Below, piece by piece: positions 1 to 11,170 of a stretch of 64,000 nucleotides of DNA (position 1 is the stretch's first letter; each line of letters starts with the position of its first letter). Made by a program: the position numbers and the translations under genes. Where the stretch lies: assembly GCF_022539315.1 (NCBI RefSeq), contig NC_066315.1:122415874-122479873 (forward strand). Direction: 5' to 3'. Below the pieces are notes generated by a model. The model saw only the letters and a list, made by a program, of their open reading frames with translations, was not told where the DNA came from and searched no databases. Source of the stretch: Serinus canaria. Lineage: Eukaryota; Chordata; Aves; Passeriformes; Fringillidae.

Positions 1-268
1 TTTCAGAAATACTCTGCTGTTTTTGTTAAATTCATTAATTTTTAGCTACATTTGGTATTTATTTAGTGATACTTGTGACTGCAGCTAGGAATTTGCATCT
101 CAAGAGACGCTTCCTAAAACAAAGTATAGCTATCTTAGTAGTAAGGAGTTTCATATTTCGGTTTCAATTTCTTATTTCTTTTTACTTTGTTTTTTAAGCT
201 AATGGATGAACAATCAGAGTTCTCTTTATTTTAGGGTGGATTACTCATCTTTTTTTCCTGTCTTATAG
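1..268 (+). other. PKIA: 3' end of the last PKIA intron
   Basis: AT-rich sequence without an open frame. It ends in a pyrimidine-rich run (about 246-265) and the acceptor TCTTATAG at 261-268, directly before the PKIA terminal coding exon. The upstream exons, which carry the PKA pseudosubstrate and the nuclear export signal in this family, lie outside the window. Confidence 0.8.
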
Positions 269-348
269 AAGGAGAAGGAGATGCACAGCGAAATCCAAGT
301 GAGCAAACCGGGGAGGCCCAAGGGGAGGCAGCAAAGCAAGAAAGCTGA
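269..348 (+). CDS. PKIA: PKIA terminal coding exon (C-terminus of PKA inhibitor alpha)
   Basis: PKI-alpha is a small (about 76 residue) heat-stable inhibitor that binds the catalytic subunit of cAMP-dependent protein kinase and promotes its export from the nucleus. Only the C-terminal exon is here. After the acceptor AG at 267-268, the first two bases complete a split Glu codon, and the frame then reads GEGDAQRNPSEQTG followed by EAQGEAAKQES and TGA at 346-348. The acidic, Gln-rich tail ending EAQGEAAKxES is characteristic of PKI-alpha as I remember it from mammals, with a few substitutions. The exon is too short to be listed as a stand-alone ORF, and the 63-residue antisense frame over it is a shadow. 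Position upstream of ZC2HC1A on the same strand fits vertebrate synteny. The inhibitory N-terminal region cannot be checked from this window. Confidence 0.93.
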
Positions 349-2255
349 CATCCGACTTTGACCGAGTGGAGCAGCTGCTGGATGTTTTCAGGCTACAAGA
401 GTATGCTGGAACAAATTTGTTTCCATGAGCAAGCTGGTAGAAAAGAAAGTGCATGTGTCTTCACTGCTGGAACCCACTCAACACAATGCTAAAAATCTGG
501 GTACAAGCTGTGACAGAAGACAGAATTTTCTCTACCTCTGTCATTAGCAATGGTTGAACATGTATTGATTTTTTGGGATAGTGTCATCAGATGGATCCCT
601 TCATAATGACTACTCGATGGGAACACTTTTAGAAAGTAGAACAGGTAAATCTTGTAGCAAATGGCCTTTGAAGCATCAGAGGATCTAAATTGTGTATCTT
701 AAGCAAAGGCTTGTGTGATCCTCAGAGTTTAAAATTCTCTGGCCAAAGTGTTTGCCCATTATAAGAACTGTAAAGAAAGCACTGTTTTTAGAACTTTGCA
801 TCTGTTTTACAGCTCTGTTATTTACAATGGTTTTTGTATTGTACGACTTAGATGCTCCACACTGCCCCTTCTCAACTGCTTATGAAGAATATTTCTGTTA
901 CTGTGAATTTTTCTACCACACGTTTTGAAAGGGCTGGTTTTTTTGCATAAGGTGGTGATGTACACATGATAGATCTAAACGTCAACCGCTAAATTGATTA
1001 TGCCTAAACCTAAATGACTCAGCAACACTCGAATTTGTTACTAGATGAGCCTTCAAAACGATTTGTTAATGTGAATACTTGAGCGTGTGTTGTGTCCTTG
1101 GTACAGTTTTGCCACTCGCCTGTAGTTAGTTGCATATCAGAGACTCAAATTGAATCTTTTATGTTATTCTTCCTCATTTTTCTAATTTTGGTCCCAATTT
1201 CTTAATCTTTCTCTGAGATATTTTTTTAAAATGTTATTCCAAGTATTTTATTGTTACGGTAGTTTTGAGAATACATTTATAACCTCATTTGGGTTAAAAT
1301 TCAAACTAATTCCATGGTGCTAGAGGTTTTCCTGATTCACATTGTAAAAGATAGGCCTTGTTTACACATGGGAAAATAACTGGCATAGGTTATTGCCAAT
1401 TATGTATTCTGAAATGAGTATTAGAATGCAGTATAGTCCAACGAGTGGCTCCTGGGCTGGATCCAGCAAGGGCTTGGATTTTTACTATTCCTTGCCTTTG
1501 CCTCAGTTGATCAGGCTGTTGAGTTTGCACAGCCAGTAGCCTGCTACTGATGCACCCGAACAGCCAAGTGCTAGAATCTGCTACAGTAGCCTTGTGGCTT
1601 GGAGTTGGAAAGGGAGGTGAGAGACTTGGCATCTAGCACCCAAAGACTAGATTTTTTTCCCATTTCATCTATTCCAAAATGACAGTCCAGACTGGGCCTT
1701 TGTCAAAATACCAGGATAGCTTGTCCATCCAGGACATCACTTAAAATATCTACAGATTAATAACCTGTTCTGCAGTAGCTATTGCTGATTGATTTGTTTT
1801 TCCCCCTTGTCCTGCCCCAATAGACAAGGCCATTCATGAGGCTGAATGCTGCAAAATGGGGCAGCCACACCTCTGTGTGACTAAGGTGAGTGAAGAGAGT
1901 GACTGATAGTAAACCATGGCAATCACACAAGCACCAATCACAAGGTCAGAAGATTTGTTTTCTTTTATTAATAGGAGGTGATGTCACTTTATATATAGTA
2001 TATATATATTATATATATTTTTGTGTTGTTGGTTTCAAATGTTATGCACTTTTTAATGTTTGTAAACTTTTACTAATGAATAGTGTGATTGCTTCCTGAA
2101 TATATTAATCATCAGTTAACAAAACATCTTTGTGGCCACAGCTGTTTGTTTTTACCATATGTATCATAGTACTTGTCACCTGAAAATTTTTTGTGAGATA
2201 TGTGGAGGAAAAAAACCCTCTTCTGATCAGTATTATGAGATCATTTATTAGTGTT

Positions 2256-2261
2256 AATAAA
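2256..2261 (+). terminator. PKIA: Candidate PKIA poly(A) signal (proximal)
   Basis: This is the first canonical AATAAA after the PKIA stop codon, about 1.9 kb downstream. It is the earliest plausible 3' end of the transcript. Confidence 0.4.
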
Positions 2262-2788
2262 AACAAGCCAGCCGTATGCTTGTGGCTCATGCGTGTAATA
2301 TTAACTCTCACCTTCTAGTGTTTGGAAGCTGAATGCCTTGCTGTCTTATTAGCTGTCATCAAATGCCCTATCCTCGTGGTAAGAGAAGTCCATTTGCTTT
2401 GGAAATACTGTTATCCTTAAGGAATTCTTATTCATTTGCTTTACTTGGTGTTCCTTTCAAACTTAACACATTATTATTGACCTTTTTTTAAATTTTTTCT
2501 CTCCCTTTCGCTCTTGCATCAAGTCTTCAAGCTGAACTGGTTGCCCTTTGTCATGGACTAGTTACTGTCAATCTAGCACAAATGCCAGAAGGAAATAGGA
2601 TTCTAGAGTTCTTTTTTAATAGTGTTACTTTATTGATGATCCATGAAACATCATCAGTAATATGTTGCAGAAAAAGGCAATAGTAAAATAAGTATTTACA
2701 GTATATTAAAGTGATGGTTTTCCTTATTTTCCTTCACTGCTTTTCTTTATTTCAGTATACTTTCCTTCTTAATTCTTTTGTGTTGTTA

Positions 2789-2794
2789 AATAAA
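2789..2794 (+). terminator. PKIA: Candidate PKIA poly(A) signal (distal)
   Basis: Canonical AATAAA followed within about 30-60 bases by T-rich sequence containing TTTTGTACCTGTTTC, which could act as a downstream element. It is one of two AATAAA hexamers that could end the PKIA message. No expression evidence is available here. Confidence 0.4.
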
Positions 2795-2800
2795 ATTAAT

Positions 2801-5800
2801 TTCAGCCTTTCCTCTCTATTTTGTACCTGTTTCTTCTTTTTCTCCTCTTTTTTTTTCCTTGTTTTTAAACAAGTTATGGTGTCTTTTGCTGGTTTTTGAA
2901 ACCCATCTCTTTGGGATGGAAAATAGCGTTGTTAATTTTAGTGGAGTAAAAGGCTATTTATGTTCCTCTTCCCCCAAAAGTATATGAGTGCTTGATTTAT
3001 CACTTGAACTGTGCTTGCTGTCTTAATTTTGGATATTTCTGTAGCATCTACAAGCAGGCCTCACTTAAAGGAAACATGTGATTAGTCTGTGCCAAGTCAC
3101 AGCACTGTATCTTCAGTATTATTGTTACCAAAGCAATTACAGGAGAGCTACTTTAAATATATTCACACCTTTACTTCTGTGTAATTGCATCGTGTAACAG
3201 GGACACTGATTGCAAAACCAGACTTTGACTGGGTTATTTTTGCTTTTGTTAGCTATCTTTCTCAGTTCAGTACTGGCTTCTCTTCCAGTATCTTCTTTCT
3301 ATTTTTTGTGTTCATGATAGTCAGATCCTAAAAAGCTTAGATAGTTAGCTCTTTCCAAAAAGCTATATAGACACAACAAAGTTAGGTCTGGAATATCAGC
3401 ATAATAGAATACTCCCTATCCTTAAAGGTTTGGCTTTGGTGGGATGGTGGTGGGTTTGTGGTTTCATTTTGGTTTTTTTTTTGTTTTTTTTTTACAGTCT
3501 CTTTAGGCAGATGTTTTCAGTGCTTTGGTCACTCTGAGGGACCATCTCTTATGAAGTCTCTGTATTTACGTTCTTCTTTCCATAATGAAGTCTGTGACTG
3601 TATTCATTGCACTTGCAGGGTTTGGGTTCCCTGTCCACTTCAAACAAACAGAACTTTTAGCCCTATAATTGAAAAGAGATACTGGCATTTCTTTCTTCAG
3701 CTTATTTCCATTAATGTTGGCCATGTGCTTCAAAATGTATGTGTTAAAAGACAGCAGCAAGCACTCACGTTTGTTTCTTCATCAAACCATCATTTTAGAG
3801 CTAAAAGTTCACCATGACCTTTGATAACACAATTACTGAATGTGAAAAAATGTCATTGTACCGGATCCTCATCTGTGTAATTTCTCTTGTAATTTTTTTC
3901 CAAAATTTTGAAATGAGAAAAGGTTTATCCTCAGAGGAGTGCAAATAGATAATTAATTATCTTGTGCCTAGAAGGAGCAACTACCGAAGGGGTTAAGATG
4001 GAATTTCTACAGTATGAATGCCTTTCTCAGATAAATTGGAGAAGTTCAGGTGTTCTTGATGTTTTAATTTTATTTTTCAGAGACAACACTGAACTTTGTT
4101 TAGAGGAAAGACTGAGAGCTGCTGTTGAGACTGAGCACAGTGTAGTAACCTCAGCTTTGACAGAGTTTGCCTTACCTCAGCAGTGTTTCTATGCTGAATG
4201 CTGTATTTTTGCTGACTATTTACTTTGTTTTGCTCTGCATCTCTTTCTAGCTTGTTTATTTTCTGTCCTGTGGTTCCCTAATGTAAAATAATACCCTAGA
4301 AATAGATGGAGTGCTGTATTACTATATATTGACCGACTAAAGTCTTGTAGAGGAAAGACTTTTTCACTTAATCTTTTTGGTCAATGCACAGAGTGGGATT
4401 TGTTTCAAAGTTCTTTCCACAAGAGAAGCAATAGAGCCAGGAAGGAAGAGTGAATTCAAGAAGATAGGCCAGCAATATAAGGAGGATATCTTTTTCTTAA
4501 GGCAGGTGGGCCCAGTGCATAAAATATCTTCCTCCATCATATGATGGACAGTTAGGATGTGTTGATAATAGCTAAAAAGACAAATTGTTCAACTTTAGGT
4601 GATATTTTGATTTCAGAACCAACTTCAGATTCTCAACAGTACACTATAACAGAAGTATCCATAAATCTTGGGCACGTACCCTTGAGACCAGTCCTAGTAT
4701 CACCAGGTTTGAATGCAATCAAAGGTATCTCTTGTTCTCTAACATAAAACACAGAATGCTCTTAAAAAGCAGAAATACTTAACAGATAAGAAAATTATAG
4801 AAATAAGGGTAGTGGCAGGAACATTCTCACTGTTCTCTACGTCTTCAGGCTGAACTTATTTTTTCCTGCAAGAGAGTAGGGACAGAAATTATCAATGTGG
4901 ATGAGTGTTAGCTCACTATCTAAGAGCGAGTAACAAAATATGAACAAGTTTAAAAGCAGAGAGTAAAGCTAAACAAAAATATAGTGCACTCATGCTTACA
5001 AAAAGCATCCCCATCTTCTGAAAGCAGCAGGACTTCATGTTCTATCCTTTTCCATTGATTTTTACATTATAGCTTAGGAGCTGCTGATGTTCCAGGGTGG
5101 AGGACAGGACAGGCTTGTCAACGCATGATGCGTGTGTATAAATGATCTCTTGGTATTTTCAGGCAACACATGCTTCAGTACCCTGAAACAAAATGTTTCT
5201 AAAAAGACCAGTGCTAGTGATGACTTCCTTATGAGCTTTTAAGGTAAGTTTTTAGCAAATTAGCCATCAGTATACACTTTCAATCCTGTTTACTGTTAGG
5301 AAATTCTCTGGTGCTGATCCATGAGTGTAGTGTGATATCAGAGGCAGCTGATCTTGAGCACTTGCAAAATTTCTGAGACAAAAGCATTCATAAAAAATCC
5401 ACACCACCTTCTTTCAATAGCAAAGACAGATGGTAAGTGTTTTGTACTTGCTAAATAATAAACCTGTTTTATCAGTGGTTAATCAGTTAATGCTTAGATC
5501 TAGTTTTCTGAAAGAAAACCCTATTGAACCTGAAAAATTAATCAGGTTTTTGCATACAAAAAGGATAAGAGATGGAATTTTAAAAAAAGGTAGCTTGGCA
5601 GCAATTTATAGGAAATAGTGACATGTCACCTACAAGAGGTATGGGAGATCCTTGTGGAGAAACTAAATCTTGAGCAGCTCTGCATATAAGTTGATCTATT
5701 CTACATCTGGTTTGTTGCATTAGCATGTAAATTGTCTCATTGTGTTCATCAAACATGGGTATTGCAAACAGATACACAAAACAATTTTTTTAAGTATGAG

Positions 5801-8770
5801 CCCAGAAACAGGCTTCCAAGGCAGCAAGGGAAACATGATATTTTTAACCACACAGCATGCTAACAGGTCAGTTTCATTACTCATATATTTTTATTTGCAG
5901 GTTCTTCTTTTCAATAAAAAAAGAACAAGCCATGATTGTGCAAAGAAACTCAGCATTAAAATGTGCACATCAGCAAAACCATGCATTTTTTTCAGTAGAA
6001 TTCAGTTGTTGTTAGGGTCCTCAAAGGGCAAGTATCTAGCCAATGTGTATTTTACATATTTTTGATATGGGATATCATTAAGTCTCAGTGAAATTTCACT
6101 GTGTTTCCCACTAGTTCAGTCAACCCAGTTGTCAGTAAAATGTCTTCTGTTACCCATGTTCTTTCCAGTTCAGTGAGCAGCTGGCTATTGATGCAGGAAC
6201 ACATGTACTGTAATGATATGTATCTGCTGCTTTAGTATTTCTCTCTATCAATAGAACAGAACGTAGATGAGTCCTTGGGGTCAGGATCTACTTTAAAATG
6301 TTTTGGGACTGCCATCGCTTGTGGGAATCCAATAACTGGTCCTGGAAGAGGCTATGCTAGGTTTTTGGTGGAAAATTATAGTTACAGATTAATATAAACC
6401 ACCAACATTATGCATAAATTTGAGGAGGGAGGGGGGCTTGAAGCTTGGGGTGTTACACAGGTAGCCTGAAAACCATATCCTCGCAGAAATGTGGCTACTA
6501 AATTAGATCTAGCAAACTTAAAAAGCTTTTAACATTTTTAGTTTTGCCATAACCCATACAACACGCCATTGTATTTGGAAATTGTTTTCATGCCGTTTCT
6601 TCTCAACAAGAATTGTGTGCACTTTATCAAAATAAATTGGTTGGAAGATGTAATAAAAAGTAGAAAAACTCAATCTGACCGTACAGTCATGAAAAAAGTA
6701 TCATTCCTGCACACAGCCCTCCCTCAGACACAGCATCTGCAGGTAATGTTTGTGACTGTTGCCATACACTATATTTTAGGTTGGTTGGAACAGGGTTTTC
6801 AAGACACCCTCTGGAGTACAACTAAACCATACCTTCTATCACCAAGCATCTTTAATCAATTATTTTTTTCTCCCAAACAGATGTTCAGATGAAAACAGAT
6901 TTACTATTCACTCTGATGTATAGTTCTGAATATCCATGTGGTAATAAAAATGGCTCTACTTTAGGCTGTAGGGTAATAGAATTTCCTGTAGTTATTTGTA
7001 ATTTGCTATGGATCTGTATATATTTTATGCCTGTATTTGCACTGAAAATTACACTATATACTTTCCAATTAAACATCACAGACCAAATGGGAATATGCAA
7101 CATAAAAATACTGTGAGATATTTATCGTTTTAAAATATACACTCCAGTCTTCCTGGAAATTATACACAAGTACAAATAGGGCACAACTTAAGTGTTTCAG
7201 TAAAAATCTTTGTTTTCACAGCCTCATTTTTGATCCTGCAATGCAGTCAAAATGTAGACTGTGTAACATCTGATTATAGTCATCATTTCCCTAGCAACAG
7301 ACTGATATCTTCACTCAATACATTATACAGTATATTTCAGAGAACAGAGCATGCCAGAAGGGAAGAAGATGGATGACTCAACAGGTCTTTTTCATCCGGA
7401 ATTTCTCTCATCCATGGAGAGAATGAAGAACCCTCTGGACACAAACATAACATCCTAATTTGTTTGGAAGTGCAAACAACAAGAGTGTATAATAATGTTA
7501 ATAATAATGATTCTGTAGAAGCTGTTACTATTATGGCATTGTTATGGACCTCTCCCCACAAAAATAAAAAAAGGCAAGCACCCCGGAAAGTAACCAAAAA
7601 ACGGCACACGGACACCTCCTGGTGGCACTGGGGTGTATTTTTAAATAGAAGGATTCAAAATTAAACCAACCCATGGAAACGAAGGTCCAAACAGCCACGA
7701 TGGCTCTAGGGTGTTTAAGGGGTTGAGAAAAATCTTTGAAAATCATGAGAGCAGAGTATTGTAAATACATCTTTTACATGATTGAATTATGTCCTTGCCT
7801 TTTGTACTTAATCTCTTAAAACACATTATTTTTCAGAACTTCCTCAGGCACTGCACCCATACCACCTAAATAAGATTTCCATAACTACTGGAAATAAACC
7901 AGGGGTTTTAAAGTAGGCCTTGCAACTGGTTTCAGTAGATGAACTGAAATCAGAAATGCATTATTGGCTGGTCTTCATGCAAACCCTGATAGCTCTGAGG
8001 ACAACCAAAAGAATTCCAGCCTGTATTCACCAGTTTGGCAGCAGAGACAAAATACTGTACATTCCCGGTGACATTTACTATCAGGAAATTAATATTCTGA
8101 GTATATAAAATAGACTATTAACTTAAATAGTCATCATAGCAAAACCAAAGAATAGTCATCTGAAATTTATGAAAGTTTGTGCTTACTGGAATTCCCCCCC
8201 CAAAAAACCTCAGAACATAACACAAAAAAATGGACCCAAACAAGCAAACAAAAAACCATCAGAAATGTCATTAAGTCAAACTCATAAGAAGGGAAATTCC
8301 AAAGTATTACATAGTGTTTATGATAGACCTCTCTTTCCTTTTGCTATTCCCATGATCCAGGCCAAACAACTAGGTTTTAAAAAGACAAATAATGAAGGAA
8401 TTTGGTGGCAATTACCATAAGTAACCCAAGATGTTTCACAGAAAAGGGGAAAACAGAAGAGAGCTCTGGTGAGTAAACCTGTTTTCTACCTTCTTTCTTA
8501 ATGTCTGAAATGTGACTGAGTGTTGCAGTGGGTTCAATTTTATATCAACAATTTTTTTCTCTTTTCATTATCTGGAATATGTTCCTTCTCCACCATGTCT
8601 TGGGACAATCATTTAGGATTACAAAACAGTTCTGCATAAGACAAAGCCACAGAGAAATTTCATTCCCTTTAAAGTAGCCGATCTATGCTTTCACAAATAC
8701 AGAGTCCACAGAATATTGTAATACCAATTATGACAGGGATGGTAAGTTGTTTTGCAATGGTACTTCCAAA
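2801..8770. other. Intergenic, no gene seen
   Basis: AT-rich unique sequence. The open frames are short (119 residues or fewer), occur on both strands, and lack recognisable domains or consistent flanking splice sites. A weak CTCF-like motif occurs at 7615-7628. I see nothing that supports a coding gene or structured RNA. Confidence 0.6.
7615..7628 (+). promoter_or_regulatory. Possible CTCF-like motif
   Basis: CCTCCTGGTGGCAC matches 12 of 14 positions of the CTCF core CCASYAGRKGGCRS. The mismatches are the two A positions of the left half. A single motif match in 64 kb of DNA is weak evidence of occupancy. Confidence 0.2.
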
Positions 8771-8970
8771 CAGAATCATAGAATGGTTTGAGCTAGAAGG
8801 AGTCTTAAAAATCATATAACCCTCCTGCCATGGGCATGGACACCTTCCACTAGACCAGGTTTCTCAGAGCCCCATCCTTGAATACTCTCAGGGAGGGAGC
8901 ATCCACAACTACTTTGGGCAACTACCATCTCCTTGCCACCCTCATAGTAATGAATTTCTTCAATATGTAG
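8771..8970 (-). mobile_element. CR1 LINE 3' fragment (reverse orientation)
   Basis: Begins CAGAATCATAGAATGGTTTG, the reverse complement of a CR1 3' tail (CAxACCATTCTATGATTCTG). It continues with the usual antisense CR1 landmarks: a degraded 'gaaggagtct..aaaatcat' block, 'gagggagcatccacaacta' and 'gtaatgaatttcttc'. It is 5'-truncated and diverged, so an old copy that cannot move. The right end is approximate. Confidence 0.8.
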
Positions 8971-9234
8971 CAAAAGTGTTGTGCTGGTATCACTCTAAAA
9001 ACAAAAATTGCTCTTTCAGTATTGCAAACACAGTTCTACTGTATGCACAGCTTTCTCCCAAAGAAATGAAGGCAACCTGAATGTAATAGCCACCTACCTG
9101 TGAATCATATCCGTTGTAAATTCTGTTGCTTTTGTTTGGGAACACATTCTTGGGAACACTTCAGAGCTGAAAATGATGGATCTGTCTGATGAAAACTATT
9201 TACTTTCCATATATGTGTATGTGTGTTTGTGTAG

Positions 9235-9378
9235 GTATTCAAGGACTGGAGAATTAGACATTCCATCCCCTTGGACTCGTGGTGTGTGTTGGAGATGGTG
9301 CTATGCAGGGCCAGAAACTGGATTTTATGATGGTTCAGGGTGCCTTCCAACTCCAGCTTCTTCAGGGATTCTGTGACT
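9235..9378 (+). mobile_element. CR1 LINE 3' fragment (forward orientation)
   Basis: The stretch 'ggtgctatgcagggccagaaactgga' followed by 'ggtgccttccaactcc' and an ending like GGGATTCTGTGACTCT resembles the last ~100 bases of CR1 on the + strand. It faces the 8.77 kb fragment with its 3' end pointing away, so the two are separate insertions about 265 bases apart. Strongly degraded; boundaries approximate. Confidence 0.7.
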
Positions 9379-11044
9379 CTTTGTCAAAGAAAAACTAGTT
9401 CACATATGAAATATTATAGAAAAATCCACATGCTTTACTAAATAGCATTCATCTACCAAATTTTGGCCATAAAATATCTGACATTAATGTAGATGTCAGC
9501 ACCTTGTACTGTGCTGTCCTGAAGATGCTGTTCTCAAAAGACAAAGTACCTAATTTATTCTACCATGGTAGTTTAGCAAAACCTAGACCTAATTACAGTA
9601 GTTCTGCAAAACTTGCATGCAGATCTATCAACATAATATTTTCATTGCTTTTTGACCTGCAGGAGACCTGCTTTCATGTCAGCAACCTGCAAGGCCAGTC
9701 AACATCTTCCCAAAACCTCACACATCTTTATGGTCCCTTGTTACTCACTTCCATTAGATATTTAGGGGCTGCTCTCTGAAGCATTATTCTGTTTCTCTAA
9801 AATACTTCAGTGACTGCTGTTCATATGTTGTGAGGTCAGAAAATATTTAGAGATTACTACTTTCATCTGCTGTATTAAAATTTATTTCTTTTTCTCTGCT
9901 GTTTTTATTTGTTTAGGACATAAAAAAACTATTCTGTAAATATTCCAGCTTCCTGAATATTTTCACAGTAATAGTGAATGTAAAAAACTGAGCAGTTTAT
10001 TTCAACCTAGAAAAAAGGCAAGTAACTGCTTTGAGTTTTACGGCACAGTACATATACAGTAATTACTAGACAGTGCTCAGCACTTTCTGCAAAAATAGCA
10101 TTTAAAAAAATATGTGGATCTGATTTACACAGGTTATAGAGAAATCTCATAAAAATTATCTTCACTAAAGATAACAGATTTGGAGAAGTATAAAACTCAT
10201 ATGGAGATACGCTCTGACTACCAGAAGCAGATTCAAATTTTTGGTGTTCAAGTTTTAATCACAAAAAGAATTAATTGGGTGTTTGTTGCCCTGAAGTTTC
10301 ACCAAATAAATTGCCCCAGTTTGAACCCAGAAATTCCTAGTCCTCATCTAACCAATTGTACTGGTTTGGGCTGAGAGAGAGTCAAGAGAGAGAGAGAGAG
10401 AGAAGCTTCTCCAGGAGATGACTAAGGAGCACACTCTAGTTTAGGTTCTTTGAATTGCACCCTGTAAAAGGTGTTTGATGGGACATCCTGTTTAGTTACA
10501 TGGACTACTCCCTTCAGTGGGAAAATATTTCAGCACAAATATTTCTTTGTGCTTATGCAATGAAGAATCAGGACTCACAAACTTGTCTTTTCACCTTCAC
10601 TTTCTATTAATTTTTTCTTTTCTCATGAAATGAGATAGCAAAGGTTCTTATCACAACTGGAACAGGCATTTCAAACATATGAAGCAGTTTCACTGCAGTC
10701 ATGATTAAGTTTTATGAACCACATTAACTGGGTGAACGGGGTTTTGCAGATTTAGACACAACATGATTCACAGCAAGGTTGCAGTTCCTAAACACAATGA
10801 TCAACTGCTCGAGATATGACAATCTACCAACCTGAAAAATCCCAACTTGAGCTGGTAATCAAAGCAGTACTTCAAAAGACACTAATTAGACCAGCAGTGC
10901 AAGGTTCTAAAGACAGGACATCAAGAACCCCAGCAACAGGCATCTGGAGTTTGTTCACTTTAGCAACTGCATTGCACATAAAGCACATGACTGAGCTGAC
11001 AATCAAGTGTCTCCAGTGGTAACACCTACAAGTCTCTGCTTTTC
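9379..11044. other. Intergenic, no gene seen
   Basis: AT-rich sequence with no coding or RNA gene signal. It contains the (AG)n microsatellite at about 10,385. The phrase GTACTGGTTTGGGCTGAGAG just before it recalls avian LTR-type repeats, but it is too short to call. Confidence 0.55.
10385..10403. repeat. (AG)n microsatellite
   Basis: About nine and a half uninterrupted AG dinucleotides, preceded by an imperfect GAGAGAG run from about 10,373. A simple repeat with no visible link to a gene. Confidence 0.9.
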
Positions 11045-11170
11045 ACAGAGTCTCAGAATGGATCAGTGGGAGGGACCACAGTGATCATCTGGTCCAGCTT
11101 TCTTGCTCCAGCAGGGTCATTCTAGAGCACCTTCAGCGCTATTTGATGTGAAATCTTGAAAACGTCTTCC
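11045..11170 (-). mobile_element. CR1 LINE 3' fragment (reverse orientation)
   Basis: Starts CACAGAGTCTCAGAATGGAT and continues 'gggagggaccacagtgatcatctggtccagctt' and 'gctccagcagggtcattctagagcacctt', which follows the antisense CR1 3' end order: tail, gggacc, gatcatct, agcagggtca. Short and degraded; the right boundary is uncertain. Confidence 0.75.

Larger units (their letters stand above)
349..2800 (+). other. PKIA: PKIA 3' UTR (probable extent)
   Basis: No coding signal follows the PKIA stop codon. The sequence is AT-rich with long T runs, as expected for a long brain-type 3' UTR. Candidate poly(A) signals are AATAAA at 2256-2261, ATTAAA at 2705-2710 and AATAAA at 2789-2794, the last followed by a T-rich and GT-containing stretch. 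The true cleavage site cannot be decided without transcript data, so the right boundary is an inference. An AT-dinucleotide-rich block lies at about 1990-2025. Confidence 0.6.

Noticed and set aside
263..454. 63-codon minus-strand frame over the PKIA exon
   Set aside because: It is the antisense shadow of the PKIA terminal exon, whose sense frame matches the PKI-alpha C-terminus.
10350..10440. Phrase resembling avian LTR-type text (GGTTTGGGCTGAGAGAGAGT)
   Set aside because: Too short and merged with an (AG)n repeat; no terminal repeats, primer site or retroviral genes are nearby.
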